DNA of 64,000 nucleotides from AAA164-E04 sp964342825 (lineage in GTDB: Bacteria; Verrucomicrobiota; Verrucomicrobiia; Limisphaerales; AAA164-E04), in the NCBI GenBank assembly GCA_964342825.1, contig CAYFHO010000008.1, positions 1 through 64,000 on the forward strand, read 5' to 3'. The notes beneath the pieces are model-generated. The model was given only the letters and a program-made list of their open reading frames with translations. It did not search any database and had not been told where the DNA came from. This document shows, in pieces, positions 53,032 through 62,945 of the stretch (positions within the stretch are counted from its first letter, which is position 1; every line of letters begins with the position of its first letter). The translations under genes were made by a program, and so were the position numbers.

Positions 53032-54668
53032 TTCTCGATTAACCCTCTCTCTGCCAGTTCGGTTCGTTGACGTTTGATTCCATCTGCAAAGGGAGTCATG
53101 AAATAGCTGACATCCAATTCCAAAAGGGCGGGCATGACTAAAGTATCCGGTGCCATCACGCAGCAGGGAATACCCGCAGCGTGAGATCTGAAGGCTAGAA
53201 GCTGATTGGCTTCCTCAATTTGTAAAGCGGAAACGATCAGTTTAGCGTGTGAAAATCCAGCGGACTCCAACAAATCCCAATCGTGGATGTTCCCGTGCAA
53301 TGTTTCACACGGCAATTCCTGCAACTTTCTGGGATCTGAATCAATCGCTGTTACGGCTTCACCCGAAGCGACCAATCGCTTGACGATGTCCCTTCCCATA
53401 GCATTCATACCGATCACCAGGATGGGAGTCGAAATCTCTGTTGGTCTGGAGTCACTGTCTGTTTCATGGTTGGTCCATTGAAACAAGGAGCCCAATCGTT
53501 GGTTGTTTTGAATCCATTGAAGAATTCTTTTTCGAAAGAAAACACCATAAGAGGAGATGGCGATGGTGATGATCCCGGTCCACGCCACCATCGTCTGGAT
53601 TTCCTCGGAAACCAAACCCTGTCTTCCTGCAAGGGCAATCAGAATGAGTGAAAATTCACTGATCTGTGAAAGGTGAAGTGCCGCCAGGAGTGAGCCCTCC
53701 TTCCGGCGTCCGAGTTTCCACAGGACTCCAACGATGATCAAAAATTTTAGGACCATGACACAGGCTGAAAGCGTCAAGACTTGTGCCCACATGGATGCAC
53801 TCAGATCGAATTTGGTTTCGACTCCAAGATCGACAAAAAAGATCACCACAAAGAAATTCATCAAGGGGTGAACCCGTCGCTTTAACTCTGCTGAATATTT
53901 CGACTGAGCCAGGCTGAGTCCTGCCAGAAAAGCTCCAATTTCATGGGATAGGCCGAACACGTGAGCCAGAGCGACAAACATAAAACACCAGCCCAGGCTC
54001 CAGATAAACATCATTCCGGGTATTGGCAGTGACCAGTTCAGCGCGGGGTTTACCACGAACTTGGAAGCAATCCAGGATATTCCGATGAGTAAAGCCATTC
54101 CTCCCAGTGAGGTGACTATGATTGTAATGACTGAATTGTCTTGGGTTTCGCCTGTAGCTCCCAGGCTTGAAACCAAAGTGATCGCTGCCAGCGCGGCTAC
54201 ATCCTGAAGTAGCAAAATTCCAACCGAAACCCGCCCATGCATCGTCCTCATGGCACGGTTTTCCTGCAAAAGTTTAACCACCACCACCGTGCTGCTGAAC
54301 ATGAATGCCAACCCGATGATGATGGAAGTCTGCAGTGAATGGCGAAAGAGGAAGGCCAGTGAAAAAATAAACCCGCAGGTTATGGACATTTGCCAAAGTC
54401 CTGTCCAAAGGACTTCCTTACCGGCATGCTTGAAATGTTGGATGTTCAGCTCAATGCCTACCAGAAACAGCAGCAAAACAATGCCGGTTTCCGCGATGAG
54501 ATCCAGGTGGGAGGTTTCATGCATCAACCCCAGCACAGGCCCGACAACCAATCCTGCGAGAAGGTAGTTGACAATGGCAGGAGTCTTCAGCTTGCGGGTG
54601 ACAAGCATCATGATGCTCGCTGCCACAAGCATCATTCCTAAATCTTCAATCAGATAAATATGATTCAT
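53028..54668 (-). CDS. CPA2-type cation/proton antiporter with TrkA-N domain (first of tandem pair)
   Basis: This is a 546-residue KefB-type antiporter. Membrane helices fill about residues 5-385; the blocks SSTVVVVKLL and GILLLQDVAAL are typical. The TrkA-N domain starts at ILVIGMNAMGRDIVKRL. The ATG at 54668 sits right before the first helix; an in-frame ATG at 54725 would add 19 polar residues. It is coupled to a second, diverged antiporter, possibly giving a heteromer or two ion specificities. Confidence 0.92.
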   Translation of the reverse strand: MNHIYLIEDLGMMLVAASIMMLVTRKLKTPAIVNYLLAGLVVGPVLGLMHETSHLDLIAETGIVLLLFLVGIELNIQHFKHAGKEVLWTGLWQMSITCGFIFSLAFLFRHSLQTSIIIGLAFMFSSTVVVVKLLQENRAMRTMHGRVSVGILLLQDVAALAAITLVSSLGATGETQDNSVITIIVTSLGGMALLIGISWIASKFVVNPALNWSLPIPGMMFIWSLGWCFMFVALAHVFGLSHEIGAFLAGLSLAQSKYSAELKRRVHPLMNFFVVIFFVDLGVETKFDLSASMWAQVLTLSACVMVLKFLIIVGVLWKLGRRKEGSLLAALHLSQISEFSLILIALAGRQGLVSEEIQTMVAWTGIITIAISSYGVFFRKRILQWIQNNQRLGSLFQWTNHETDSDSRPTEISTPILVIGMNAMGRDIVKRLVASGEAVTAIDSDPRKLQELPCETLHGNIHDWDLLESAGFSHAKLIVSALQIEEANQLLAFRSHAAGIPCCVMAPDTLVMPALLELDVSYFMTPFADGIKRQRTELAERGLIEK

Positions 54669-54790
54669 TTCATGGTTGATCCTCAGGCCATTCGGCGGGA
54701 AATCATATGGCCACGATCCTGCCACTCAATGTCTCAAACTTCAATTGCCTATATTTCCATGGATTTTGATTGAAATTTGTAAAATCTCCT

Positions 54791-54818
54791 TTGACCACTG
54801 ACCTGAACGTTTTAAATT
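54791..54818 (+). promoter_or_regulatory. Candidate promoter for clpB
   Basis: TTGACC (five of six) and TAAATT (four of six) are separated by 16 bases, about 83 bases before the clpB start. No CIRCE (HrcA) inverted repeat is seen in the gap, so heat control by HrcA at this spot is not supported. Confidence 0.35.
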
Positions 54819-54900
54819 AAGGTAGAGGAAAGAATGTGACTTTCTACGAAACAGTTTGTCGTCTCAGCTCAATCATTAGTAAGCATATTAAGAAGAGTTT

Positions 54901-57498
54901 ATGCAGTTAGATAAATTTACCATCAAAGCACAGGAAGCGGTTCAGGCGATGCAGACCATTGCGAAGGAGCGTGGCCATCAGGAGATTGACTGTGAGCACC
55001 TGCTTTCTGCGTTGCTGGACCAGGAGGATAGCCTGGTGCTTTCTGTTCTTCAAAAATTGGGTGTTCATACCGGTGCGCTCAAGCAAACCCTGGAATCCGT
55101 CTTAAACCAGCGCGCCAAAGTTTCAGGGGGCGGCGACCAGTATCTCAGCCAGTCCTTGCGCAAGGCATTTGACAAAGCTGAAGCGGAAACCAAGCAGCTG
55201 AGGGATGAATACACCAGCACAGAGCATCTGCTGCTTGGTATCAATCAGGAATGCAGTGATTCACTGGCCAATGTTTTCAAGCGCGAGGGAGTCAACAGGG
55301 ATCATTTATTGAAAGCTCTCATGGAATTGCGAGGCAATCAAAGGGTTACAGATCAGAATCCGGAGGATAAATTTAAAACTCTTGAAAAATACGGTAAAGA
55401 TCTTACCGCACTGGCCAGGGCTGGGAAAATTGACCCTGTCATTGGCAGGGATGAAGAAATTCGCCGTGTCATGCAGGTGTTGAGTCGGCGCACCAAAAAC
55501 AATCCTGTTTTAATCGGTGAGCCAGGAGTTGGGAAAACCGCGATTGTCGAAGGGCTGGCGCGTCGAATGATCAGCGGTGACGTTCCGGATTCTTTGAAAA
55601 ACAAGAAGCTGGTTGCCATGGATATCGGAGCCATGATTGCGGGTGCCAAATATCGGGGTGAGTTTGAAGATCGGCTCAAGGCTTTCTTGAAAGAAGTCAC
55701 CAGCAGTGATGGCAAAATTATATTATTCATCGACGAACTTCACACCATCGTCGGGGCCGGCAAGACAGAAGGTTCCGCCGACGCCGCCAACATGTTGAAA
55801 CCTCAGTTGGCTCGCGGGGAATTGCGCTGTATCGGAGCCACCACCCTTGATGAATACCGAAAGTATATCGAAAAGGATCCCGCCCTGGAGCGTCGATTCC
55901 AACCGGTATCCGTTCAGGAGCCCACAGTAGAGGCAACCATTGCGATTCTGCGGGGATTGAAGGAGAGGTATGAAAATCATCACGGCATTCGCATTCAGGA
56001 TGCCGCTCTTGTATCGGCGGCCACTCTTTCCAATCGGTACATCGCCGATCGCTTTTTGCCTGACAAGGCGGTGGACTTGATGGACGAGGCAGCTTCAAGG
56101 TTGCGTATCGAATTGGATTCCATGCCGACCGAAATCGATCAGTTGGAGAGGCAGATTATGCAGCTTGAGATCGAGCAAACTGCCCTCAAAAAGGAAAAAG
56201 ATGCTGCATCCATGGAAAGACTGGCCAAATTGGAGAAAGAGTTGGCCAACCTCAAGGAATCAGCCTCGGAATTGAAGGCGCAGTGGCAGAACGAAAAGGC
56301 AGCCATCAACGCAACCAGCTTGATCAATAGTCAGTTGGAAGAGGCGCGTCTGGAGATGGAGAAAGCCGAACGTGAGGGTGACCTGAATGAGGCTTCTCAG
56401 ATCAAATATGGTAAAATTCCCAGACTAGAAGCACAACTTGCCGCTGCGGAAAAGGCTTTGAAGGAACAGCATGCCCAAAGCCGCATTCTGAATGAGGAAG
56501 TCACCGATGAAGACATTGCCCAGGTTGTGGCTTCCTGGACTGGTGTGCCTGTTTCTAAAATGCTGGAATCGGATCGTGAAAAGCTGGTTCAGATGGAATC
56601 CCGCCTGCATCAGAGAGTTGTCGGGCAGGATGCGGCGGTCAAGGCTGTTGCCAATGCAGTTAGACGTGCCCGTAGTGGTTTACAGGACCCCAATCGTCCG
56701 GTCGGTTCCTTTATTTTCCTCGGCCCAACAGGGGTAGGGAAGACAGAAATGGCCAGGGCACTTGCCGAATTTCTCTTTGATGATGAGCAGTCCATGGTTC
56801 GGATTGATATGACCGAATACATGGAAAAACACGCTGTAGCCCGACTCATCGGAGCCCCTCCAGGCTATGTTGGGTTTGAAGAGGGGGGGCAACTGACTGA
56901 GACCGTTCGACGCAAGCCTTATTCCGTTGTTTTGTTCGATGAGATTGAAAAAGCTCATCCGGACGTCTTCAATATACTCCTTCAGGTGTTGGATGATGGT
57001 CGATTAACCGATGGCCAGGGGCGCAAGGTTGATTTCAAAAATACGGTGATTATCCTGACGAGCAACATAGGTTCGCCCCTGATCCAGGAATTTTACGGCA
57101 AGGGTAAACACGAACCCGATGCTTTGAATGAGCTGGAAAATCGTATCCATGAGGAAATGAAACGATATTTTAGGCCAGAATTTTTAAATCGACTGGATGA
57201 CACTATCATATTCCACAGCCTCAGTGAGGAAGATCTTGCTGTCATTGTTGATATTCAACTGCAAACTCTTGCTCGACGATTAGAACAACAAAAGCTGTCC
57301 CTGGAACTCACCGATGATGCTAAAAAGCTATTGGGCAAGGAGGGATATGATCCTCAATTTGGGGCCCGCCCATTGAAGCGAGCCATTCAAGAGCGCATCC
57401 TTGATCCCATGGCCATGCGATTGCTGGAGGGTGAGATTCAACCTGGAGATCAGATACGGATAGATGCCCAGGATGGACAATTGATTTGGCAAAACTGA
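54901..57498 (+). CDS. clpB: ATP-dependent disaggregase ClpB
   Basis: This hexameric AAA+ chaperone solubilises aggregated proteins together with DnaK. It has an N-terminal Clp-N repeat domain (1-145), first AAA+ domain with Walker A GEPGVGKT (206-213) and Walker B LFIDELH, a long coiled-coil middle domain (about 400-520), a second AAA+ domain with GPTGVGKT (608-615), and a small C-terminal domain. The 865 residues match the family. It stands alone with its own promoter region. Confidence 0.98.
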   Translation: MQLDKFTIKAQEAVQAMQTIAKERGHQEIDCEHLLSALLDQEDSLVLSVLQKLGVHTGALKQTLESVLNQRAKVSGGGDQYLSQSLRKAFDKAEAETKQLRDEYTSTEHLLLGINQECSDSLANVFKREGVNRDHLLKALMELRGNQRVTDQNPEDKFKTLEKYGKDLTALARAGKIDPVIGRDEEIRRVMQVLSRRTKNNPVLIGEPGVGKTAIVEGLARRMISGDVPDSLKNKKLVAMDIGAMIAGAKYRGEFEDRLKAFLKEVTSSDGKIILFIDELHTIVGAGKTEGSADAANMLKPQLARGELRCIGATTLDEYRKYIEKDPALERRFQPVSVQEPTVEATIAILRGLKERYENHHGIRIQDAALVSAATLSNRYIADRFLPDKAVDLMDEAASRLRIELDSMPTEIDQLERQIMQLEIEQTALKKEKDAASMERLAKLEKELANLKESASELKAQWQNEKAAINATSLINSQLEEARLEMEKAEREGDLNEASQIKYGKIPRLEAQLAAAEKALKEQHAQSRILNEEVTDEDIAQVVASWTGVPVSKMLESDREKLVQMESRLHQRVVGQDAAVKAVANAVRRARSGLQDPNRPVGSFIFLGPTGVGKTEMARALAEFLFDDEQSMVRIDMTEYMEKHAVARLIGAPPGYVGFEEGGQLTETVRRKPYSVVLFDEIEKAHPDVFNILLQVLDDGRLTDGQGRKVDFKNTVIILTSNIGSPLIQEFYGKGKHEPDALNELENRIHEEMKRYFRPEFLNRLDDTIIFHSLSEEDLAVIVDIQLQTLARRLEQQKLSLELTDDAKKLLGKEGYDPQFGARPLKRAIQERILDPMAMRLLEGEIQPGDQIRIDAQDGQLIWQN

Positions 57499-57632
57499 TT
57501 CCATCTGAATGGATTTGCCAGATCACCTGGTATCAGTTCCAGGCATATTTTTTCACGGATTGAAGCCCAATGCTTGCTTTCGTGTCCCTCGTAGCTTTAA
57601 CTAGGCTTCTAAACGGGTGACCGAAAAAAAGC

Positions 57633-59423
57633 ATGAATTCAGAATTAATCGCCAAAGCTAAATCTCTCGGGTTTTCAGACAAACAAATTGCTCATCTTGC
57701 CGGTAAATCAGAGCAGGAGGTCCGTGAGTTTCGTCAACAGAATGGTTTGACTCCAAGTTATCGACTGGTGGACACCTGCGCAGCTGAATTTGAAGCTTAC
57801 ACGCCTTACTATTATTCTTCCTATGACCGTGGTGATGATGAAATCCGCGAATCAGATACCCGAAAGGTCATGATTCTGGGTGGCGGCCCGAACCGAATTG
57901 GGCAGGGGATTGAGTTTGACTACTGTTGTGTGCATGCATCTTTTGCCCTCAAGGAGACGGGTATTGAGACCATCATGGTGAATTCCAATCCAGAAACGGT
58001 TTCAACAGACTACGATACCAGTGACAAACTTTTCTTCGAGCCCCTGACATTGGAAGACGTTCTCAATATTTATCACACCGAAAAATGCTGGGGCGCGATA
58101 GTCCAGTTCGGAGGTCAAACTCCGTTAAACCTGGCCATTGGCTTGCAGGAAAATGGTGTCAACATTATCGGAACCTCACCTCGCAGTATTGAAATTGCCG
58201 AGGACCGTAAGCTTTTTGCAGCCATGCTTCGGAAGTTGGACATTCCTCAGCCCAAGAATGGCCTCGCTGTGAATGAAGAAGAGGCGATTGAGGCTTCCAA
58301 AGAGGTGGGTTATCCGGTGCTGGTACGCCCCAGTTTCGTATTGGGTGGTCGTGCCATGCAAATCGTTTATTCTGACTCGGAACTCCGAGAATACATGCGC
58401 TACGCCGTTGAAGCCTCACCCGAGCGTCCTGTTCTGGTGGATAAATTCCTGGAGGATGCAACCGAGGTGGACGTGGATTGCATCTGCGACGTTGGTCATT
58501 TCGATAATCCGGACGAAGGGACCATTGTGATCGGGGGTATGTTGGAGCATATCGAATTCGCAGGTGTTCACAGCGGTGACGCCGCCATGGTGCTGCCTCC
58601 TCACACCTTGAGCAAGGAAACGATCGATACCATACGCAATTACACCCATGCCATGGCCAAGGAGTTGAAAGTGGTTGGTTTGATGAATGTTCAGTATGCA
58701 GTCAAGGACGGTGTGGTTTATGTTCTGGAGGTCAATCCACGGGCATCCCGGACGGTTCCCTTTACCAGCAAAACCATTGGTGTGCCCATGGCTAAAATGG
58801 CGGCCAAAGTGATGGCTGGTGCCAAACTGAAGGATCTGGGTTTTACTGGGGAAATTTGGCCGGATTACTGGGCAATCAAGGAATCGGTGTTCCCCTTCAA
58901 CCGGTTTCATGGTCAGGACATTTTGCTTTCACCCGAAATGAAGTCGACTGGAGAGGTCATGGGTTTGGATTCGGATTTGGGGACAGCCTATGCCAAATCT
59001 CAGATGGCTGCCAATGCTCCACTTCCCCTTGAAGGCAGAGTTTTTATCAGCGTCAACCGGTCCGATAAATCGCAAATCGCCGAATTGGCCAAGCAGTTTG
59101 CGGATCTGGGGTTTGAACTGGTCTGTACGGAGGGCACTGCCAAGGTGCTCAAGGACGCCGGCTTAACTGTGCGTGAGGTTCACAAACTTTCGGAGGGGCG
59201 CCCCAATTCGCTCGACTTGCTCAAGAACGGCGAAATTCAGTTAGTGATCAACACTCCATCAGGACAGGCTCCTCGAGCTGATGAAGTGAAAATTCGAACC
59301 ACTGCTGTTTATAGTCGGGTACCCATTATGACGACTTTGAGCAGTGCCAAAGCCGCAGCTTCCGCGATCGCTGCTCTGAAAGAAAATGGTTATAAAGTGA
59401 AACCAATTCAGGAGTACCACTGA
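57633..59423 (+). CDS. carB: Carbamoyl-phosphate synthase large chain, C-terminal half
   Basis: This 596-residue protein corresponds to only the second half of CarB (full length about 1070). It begins within the oligomerisation region (FSDKQIAHLAG, then VDTCAAEFEAYTPYYYSSY), continues through the second ATP-grasp domain (GGGPNRIGQGIEFDYCCVHA, RPSFVLGGRAM, VLEVNPRASRT) that phosphorylates carbamate, and ends with the MGS-like allosteric domain. The carboxyphosphate half is absent: the 134 bases upstream are non-coding, an in-frame TGA lies just ahead, and clpB precedes. A split carB (as in Aquifex and some methanogens) with the other half elsewhere is the simplest reading. Confidence 0.93.
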   Translation: MNSELIAKAKSLGFSDKQIAHLAGKSEQEVREFRQQNGLTPSYRLVDTCAAEFEAYTPYYYSSYDRGDDEIRESDTRKVMILGGGPNRIGQGIEFDYCCVHASFALKETGIETIMVNSNPETVSTDYDTSDKLFFEPLTLEDVLNIYHTEKCWGAIVQFGGQTPLNLAIGLQENGVNIIGTSPRSIEIAEDRKLFAAMLRKLDIPQPKNGLAVNEEEAIEASKEVGYPVLVRPSFVLGGRAMQIVYSDSELREYMRYAVEASPERPVLVDKFLEDATEVDVDCICDVGHFDNPDEGTIVIGGMLEHIEFAGVHSGDAAMVLPPHTLSKETIDTIRNYTHAMAKELKVVGLMNVQYAVKDGVVYVLEVNPRASRTVPFTSKTIGVPMAKMAAKVMAGAKLKDLGFTGEIWPDYWAIKESVFPFNRFHGQDILLSPEMKSTGEVMGLDSDLGTAYAKSQMAANAPLPLEGRVFISVNRSDKSQIAELAKQFADLGFELVCTEGTAKVLKDAGLTVREVHKLSEGRPNSLDLLKNGEIQLVINTPSGQAPRADEVKIRTTAVYSRVPIMTTLSSAKAAASAIAALKENGYKVKPIQEYH

Positions 59424-59528
59424 ATAATAAGTTCAAATCAATTGTCAGGAAACTTGTGTTAATTCTGCTGGAGTAATCGGATGAATAATGCATAGTCCCT
59501 GCTTGACCCTTTGCTCGAATATAAAGAG

Positions 59529-61097
59529 ATGAATCAATCGAATAATAAAAACATGATTGCACTTGCCTGTGTGACTCTGGTTCTTGGCTTGTTGACCTTC
59601 GGCCCACAGATGCACGCCCAGTCGGAGGTGCGGGCCATGTCGTTGGAAGAATGCTTTCAGACCGCCTTGGAAAACAACCTGACCGTTCAGATCGAAAGGG
59701 TAAATCCTGAATTGTCGCTCTATGATTTGAGGATTTCTGAAGGTGCTTACGATCCAAACTTTTTCTTCTCCTATAGGCAACAACACCGTCAGGAGCCAGG
59801 ACGATTCGATCCTACCATTGGTCAGATCCCCGGATCTTCGACAGATACCGATTCATTCAGCACCGGGATATCAGGACAGTTGCCCACTGGGACACAATAT
59901 TCCTTCCAAACTTTCGTTTCAGAAACCGAGGTCAATAATCTCGCCTTTTCATTCAATCAGTTTTCAGGAAACTCTGCTTTCTCTCAGTTGCGCCAACCTT
60001 TGTTGAAGAACTTTTGGATCGATGGAGCCAGATACAACATCCGATTGTCCAAGAATCGGCTGACCCAGTCTGAGCTTGGTTTGCAGTGGCAAATCATGAA
60101 TACCCTGACTCAGGTGGAGCTGGCCTATTATGACCTCATTGCTGCTCAGGAAAATGTGAAGGTCCAGGAAAAGGCTGTTCAACTGGCCGAACGTCTGTTG
60201 GCTGAAAACAAGAAAAGGGTTGAGATTGGGACGATGGCTCCTCTTGATGAGAAACAGGCTCAATCCCAGGTTGCTTCGCGTCGGGCCGACTTGCTCAGCG
60301 CCAATAGAACCCTTGTGGTCCGGCAGAACGCCCTCAAAAATTTACTCAGTCAGGAATACAGTGAATGGGCCACCGTTTCTATTCAACCTACGGAAGGTCT
60401 AAGAGCAGTCCCCGTCGTCACTGATTTGCAGGACAGCTGGCACAAGGGGCTCACCCAGAGACCCGATTTATTGCAATCTCGCAAAGGTCTGGAGAATCAG
60501 GGGATACTTGTTAAGTTTCGCCGAAACCAACTTTACCCTCAGTTGGATCTGGTGGGAAGTATCGGCTACGCGGCTCAGGCCCGCGATGGTAGCTATGGCG
60601 ATGTCTTTGATCAACTTGTCGGCAGAGACAATCCTGTTTGGTCAGTGGGTGCTGAATTGAGTGTGCCTCTAACTCGACGTCAGGATCGATATAACTATAA
60701 ATCCGCCAAAGCTCAGGCGGAGCAACTCAAGTTGACCTTCAAACGAACCGAACAACAGATCATGGTCGACATCGAGAACGCTGTTTCCCTGGCCAAGATT
60801 AATTTGCAGCGCGTCGAGGCAACCCGTCAGGAGCGTGAATTTGCCGAAGCTGCATTGGACGCTGAAGAGAAAAAGCTCGAGGTGGGGAAGAGTACCAGTT
60901 TTATTGTTCTCCAACTGCAGAGGGATCTGACCGCTGCTCGTTCCAACGAAATCAATGCGCTTGCTGAATATAATAAAGCCATCTCTCAACTTTCTCTGAA
61001 CGAGGGTTCTGTTTTTGATCGCCACTCAATCAATGTAGGAGTGGTTGAATCAGAGACGGAAACCAACCCGCTTCTGGAGCCCGTTTACTCTGAATAG
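59529..61097 (+). CDS. TolC-family outer membrane efflux protein
   Basis: This is a 522-residue outer-membrane channel protein with a signal peptide (about 1-32, ending MHAQS). Two copies of the TolC repeat are visible: the first has LEECFQTALENN and later YDLIAAQENVKVQEKAVQLA; the second has QRPDLLQSRKGLENQ and the long helix that ends in EYNKAISQLSL. The helices are Gln/Ala-rich and would form the periplasmic tunnel. No membrane-fusion protein or inner-membrane pump gene is adjacent. The ATG at 59529 gives the signal peptide; a TTG six codons earlier is less likely. Confidence 0.92.
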   Translation: MNQSNNKNMIALACVTLVLGLLTFGPQMHAQSEVRAMSLEECFQTALENNLTVQIERVNPELSLYDLRISEGAYDPNFFFSYRQQHRQEPGRFDPTIGQIPGSSTDTDSFSTGISGQLPTGTQYSFQTFVSETEVNNLAFSFNQFSGNSAFSQLRQPLLKNFWIDGARYNIRLSKNRLTQSELGLQWQIMNTLTQVELAYYDLIAAQENVKVQEKAVQLAERLLAENKKRVEIGTMAPLDEKQAQSQVASRRADLLSANRTLVVRQNALKNLLSQEYSEWATVSIQPTEGLRAVPVVTDLQDSWHKGLTQRPDLLQSRKGLENQGILVKFRRNQLYPQLDLVGSIGYAAQARDGSYGDVFDQLVGRDNPVWSVGAELSVPLTRRQDRYNYKSAKAQAEQLKLTFKRTEQQIMVDIENAVSLAKINLQRVEATRQEREFAEAALDAEEKKLEVGKSTSFIVLQLQRDLTAARSNEINALAEYNKAISQLSLNEGSVFDRHSINVGVVESETETNPLLEPVYSE

Positions 61098-61117
61098 ATC
61101 CTGTTGATGGTTGATCA

Positions 61118-61657
61118 GTGAACTCTGAAAATGCCAGACAGCTTTGCACTTCCTGTGGGTTTTGCTGCTCTGGGGTCCTTTTTGTTGATGTTCATATCCA
61201 GAACAAAAAGGAGCTGAACCGCGTCTCTTGCTGTAGGGTTGAACTTGAAAAGCAGGATCACAACCATTACCTGATCCAACCGTGTTCCTGTCTCGACGAA
61301 TCCAATCATTGTAAGATATACGATCAGAGACCTCAAATGTGTGCCTCTTTTGAGTGCGGAGTACTTAAGCGACTTTTGTCGAAGGAGTGGGATCAGGAAA
61401 AATGTGAGAAAACGATTCAAGAAGCCCAAAAGCGTGTGGATGCTCTAACCAGCACACTCTTGAAATTAGGCAATCTAGACTTTGATGTTCCGCTTTTTCT
61501 TCGGACCGAGGAAGTCCTTTCCCAACCCTGGGACCTGAATGGTTCCGATGCGGTCCTCAAGCTGAGAGAAAAACTGTTTCAGCAATCCGCCGAATTAAGC
61601 TCATTCCTGGAAACGCACTTTCTGGATGAAACACAGGAGGATGGCCTCGAAGAATGA
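61118..61657 (+). CDS. YkgJ-family cysteine-cluster protein
   Basis: This 179-residue cytoplasmic protein has the cysteine pattern of the YkgJ/UPF0153 family: LCTSCGFCCSG near the start, QPCSCLDESNHCKIYDQRPQMC, and FECG after it. These Cys residues are thought to bind Zn or Fe-S. The GTG at 61118 is the only usable start because an in-frame TGA lies two codons upstream. It begins 20 bases after the TolC-like gene, so the two may be co-transcribed. The function is unknown. Confidence 0.82.
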   Translation: MNSENARQLCTSCGFCCSGVLFVDVHIQNKKELNRVSCCRVELEKQDHNHYLIQPCSCLDESNHCKIYDQRPQMCASFECGVLKRLLSKEWDQEKCEKTIQEAQKRVDALTSTLLKLGNLDFDVPLFLRTEEVLSQPWDLNGSDAVLKLREKLFQQSAELSSFLETHFLDETQEDGLEE

Positions 61658-61854
61658 GGTCCAACCATCACCTGTCGTTGAGCGTGAGGAGAGCCTCGAG
61701 TGATCAAAAATTTTTAAACAAGCTCTAAAGACTTTGATGGATCAACATATGCGGTGCGTTTGATGAGTTGCCACATCCTTCGATGGAGCAAAGTGCCCAG
61801 GAAATGCTTGGATTGCTAGTTGGGTTTATATGACTTTTATCCTCCTGAAATCCT

Positions 61855-62928
61855 TCAGGCTTCCGAAAACCATGCGATAAAAGTCGCTCCCTGATTGGGA
61901 TGACTTTCACACCAAACCCTGCCTTTCATGGTTTCCATCATGCGCTTGACAATGGAAAGGCCTAAACCAACGGCTTGTTCTCCTCCAGTTGGTTTGGCAC
62001 TTAATCGAGCGAATTTTCCGAATAGTTTCTTTTGATCGGCCTCACTGATTCCCGGACCTTCGTCTTTGACTTCAAATTGGATGCCGTCGTCTTTTTCCTC
62101 AAGGCGAATGTAAATACTCTTTCCAGTCGGTGAATATTTTATGGCATTGGAGATAAGGTTTTCCATCACCTGCTCTGTTATCTCCGCATCAACCATGACA
62201 TGCTTGCTGATTTGGGAATCGAAGTTGAGTGTTTGATTTTTTGCCTTTGCTCGCGCAATCAGTGATTCTATAACTCGATGGACAATTGGGGTGAGCTTTG
62301 TTGGAGTTGGTTTCCAATTGATCTCACCTCTTTCAATCCTGTTGACATCAAGAAGGTTCTTCAGCATTTCACTCATCCGATCAACACCTGTGTGAATGCG
62401 TTGCACTAGCTCTTTGTTTTCAGGGCTGACCTCATCGTCTTCCAGAATCATCTCAGTATAGCCCTTGATGGCGTTGAGTGGGCTTCGCAAATCGTGCGCA
62501 GCAATCCCCATAAATTCATTTTTCTCTTCGTTCAACTCACGCAATCGCTCACGGGCATGCTTTAATTCGAGATGTGTGCGAACTCGAGCCAGTAACTCTG
62601 GAGGGTTGAAAGGTTTTGTTACGTAGTCCACAGCGCCCGATTCAAAACCTTGCACCAAGTGTTCCATTTCGTTGCTTGCAGTCAGAAATATTACCGGAAT
62701 TTGTGCGGTTGCCATATCCGCCTTAAGCCGTCGACAGACCTCGAGTCCATCCATTTCCGGCATCATTAAATCGAGCAAGATGAGATCGGGGGCTTTTTGT
62801 TTCAATCCTTCAAGTGCTTCACTACCGTTCATCGCCGCCGTCACACCGTAGCCCTGTTGACGCAAAATGGTACCCACAACTTGCAGGTTTTTGGGTACGT
62901 CATCGACAATTAGAATATTGGATTTCAT
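61855..62928 (-). CDS. Receiver-histidine kinase hybrid (REC-HisKA-HATPase)
   Basis: This is a 357-residue soluble signalling protein. The N-terminal receiver (1-120) has VDD, phospho-acceptor Asp53 (LLDLMMPEMDG) and Lys105. A short coiled linker leads to HisKA with AAHDLRSPLNA (His145), then HATPase with NLISNAIKYS, DEGPGIS and GLGLSIVKRM. No membrane span is present. This order means a kinase controlled by phosphorylation of its own receiver. It starts 17 bases after the stop of the hybrid kinase gene, so the two probably form one phosphorelay. Confidence 0.93.
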   Translation of the reverse strand: MKSNILIVDDVPKNLQVVGTILRQQGYGVTAAMNGSEALEGLKQKAPDLILLDLMMPEMDGLEVCRRLKADMATAQIPVIFLTASNEMEHLVQGFESGAVDYVTKPFNPPELLARVRTHLELKHARERLRELNEEKNEFMGIAAHDLRSPLNAIKGYTEMILEDDEVSPENKELVQRIHTGVDRMSEMLKNLLDVNRIERGEINWKPTPTKLTPIVHRVIESLIARAKAKNQTLNFDSQISKHVMVDAEITEQVMENLISNAIKYSPTGKSIYIRLEEKDDGIQFEVKDEGPGISEADQKKLFGKFARLSAKPTGGEQAVGLGLSIVKRMMETMKGRVWCESHPNQGATFIAWFSEA

Positions 62929-62945
62929 GGGTGCAATAGTAGAGT

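Noticed and set aside
57499..57632. Remnant of the missing CarB N-terminal half upstream of the carB half gene
   Set aside because: Reading upstream in frame meets a TGA almost at once and no CarB-like residues are visible, so this is not a simple frameshift of a full-length gene.
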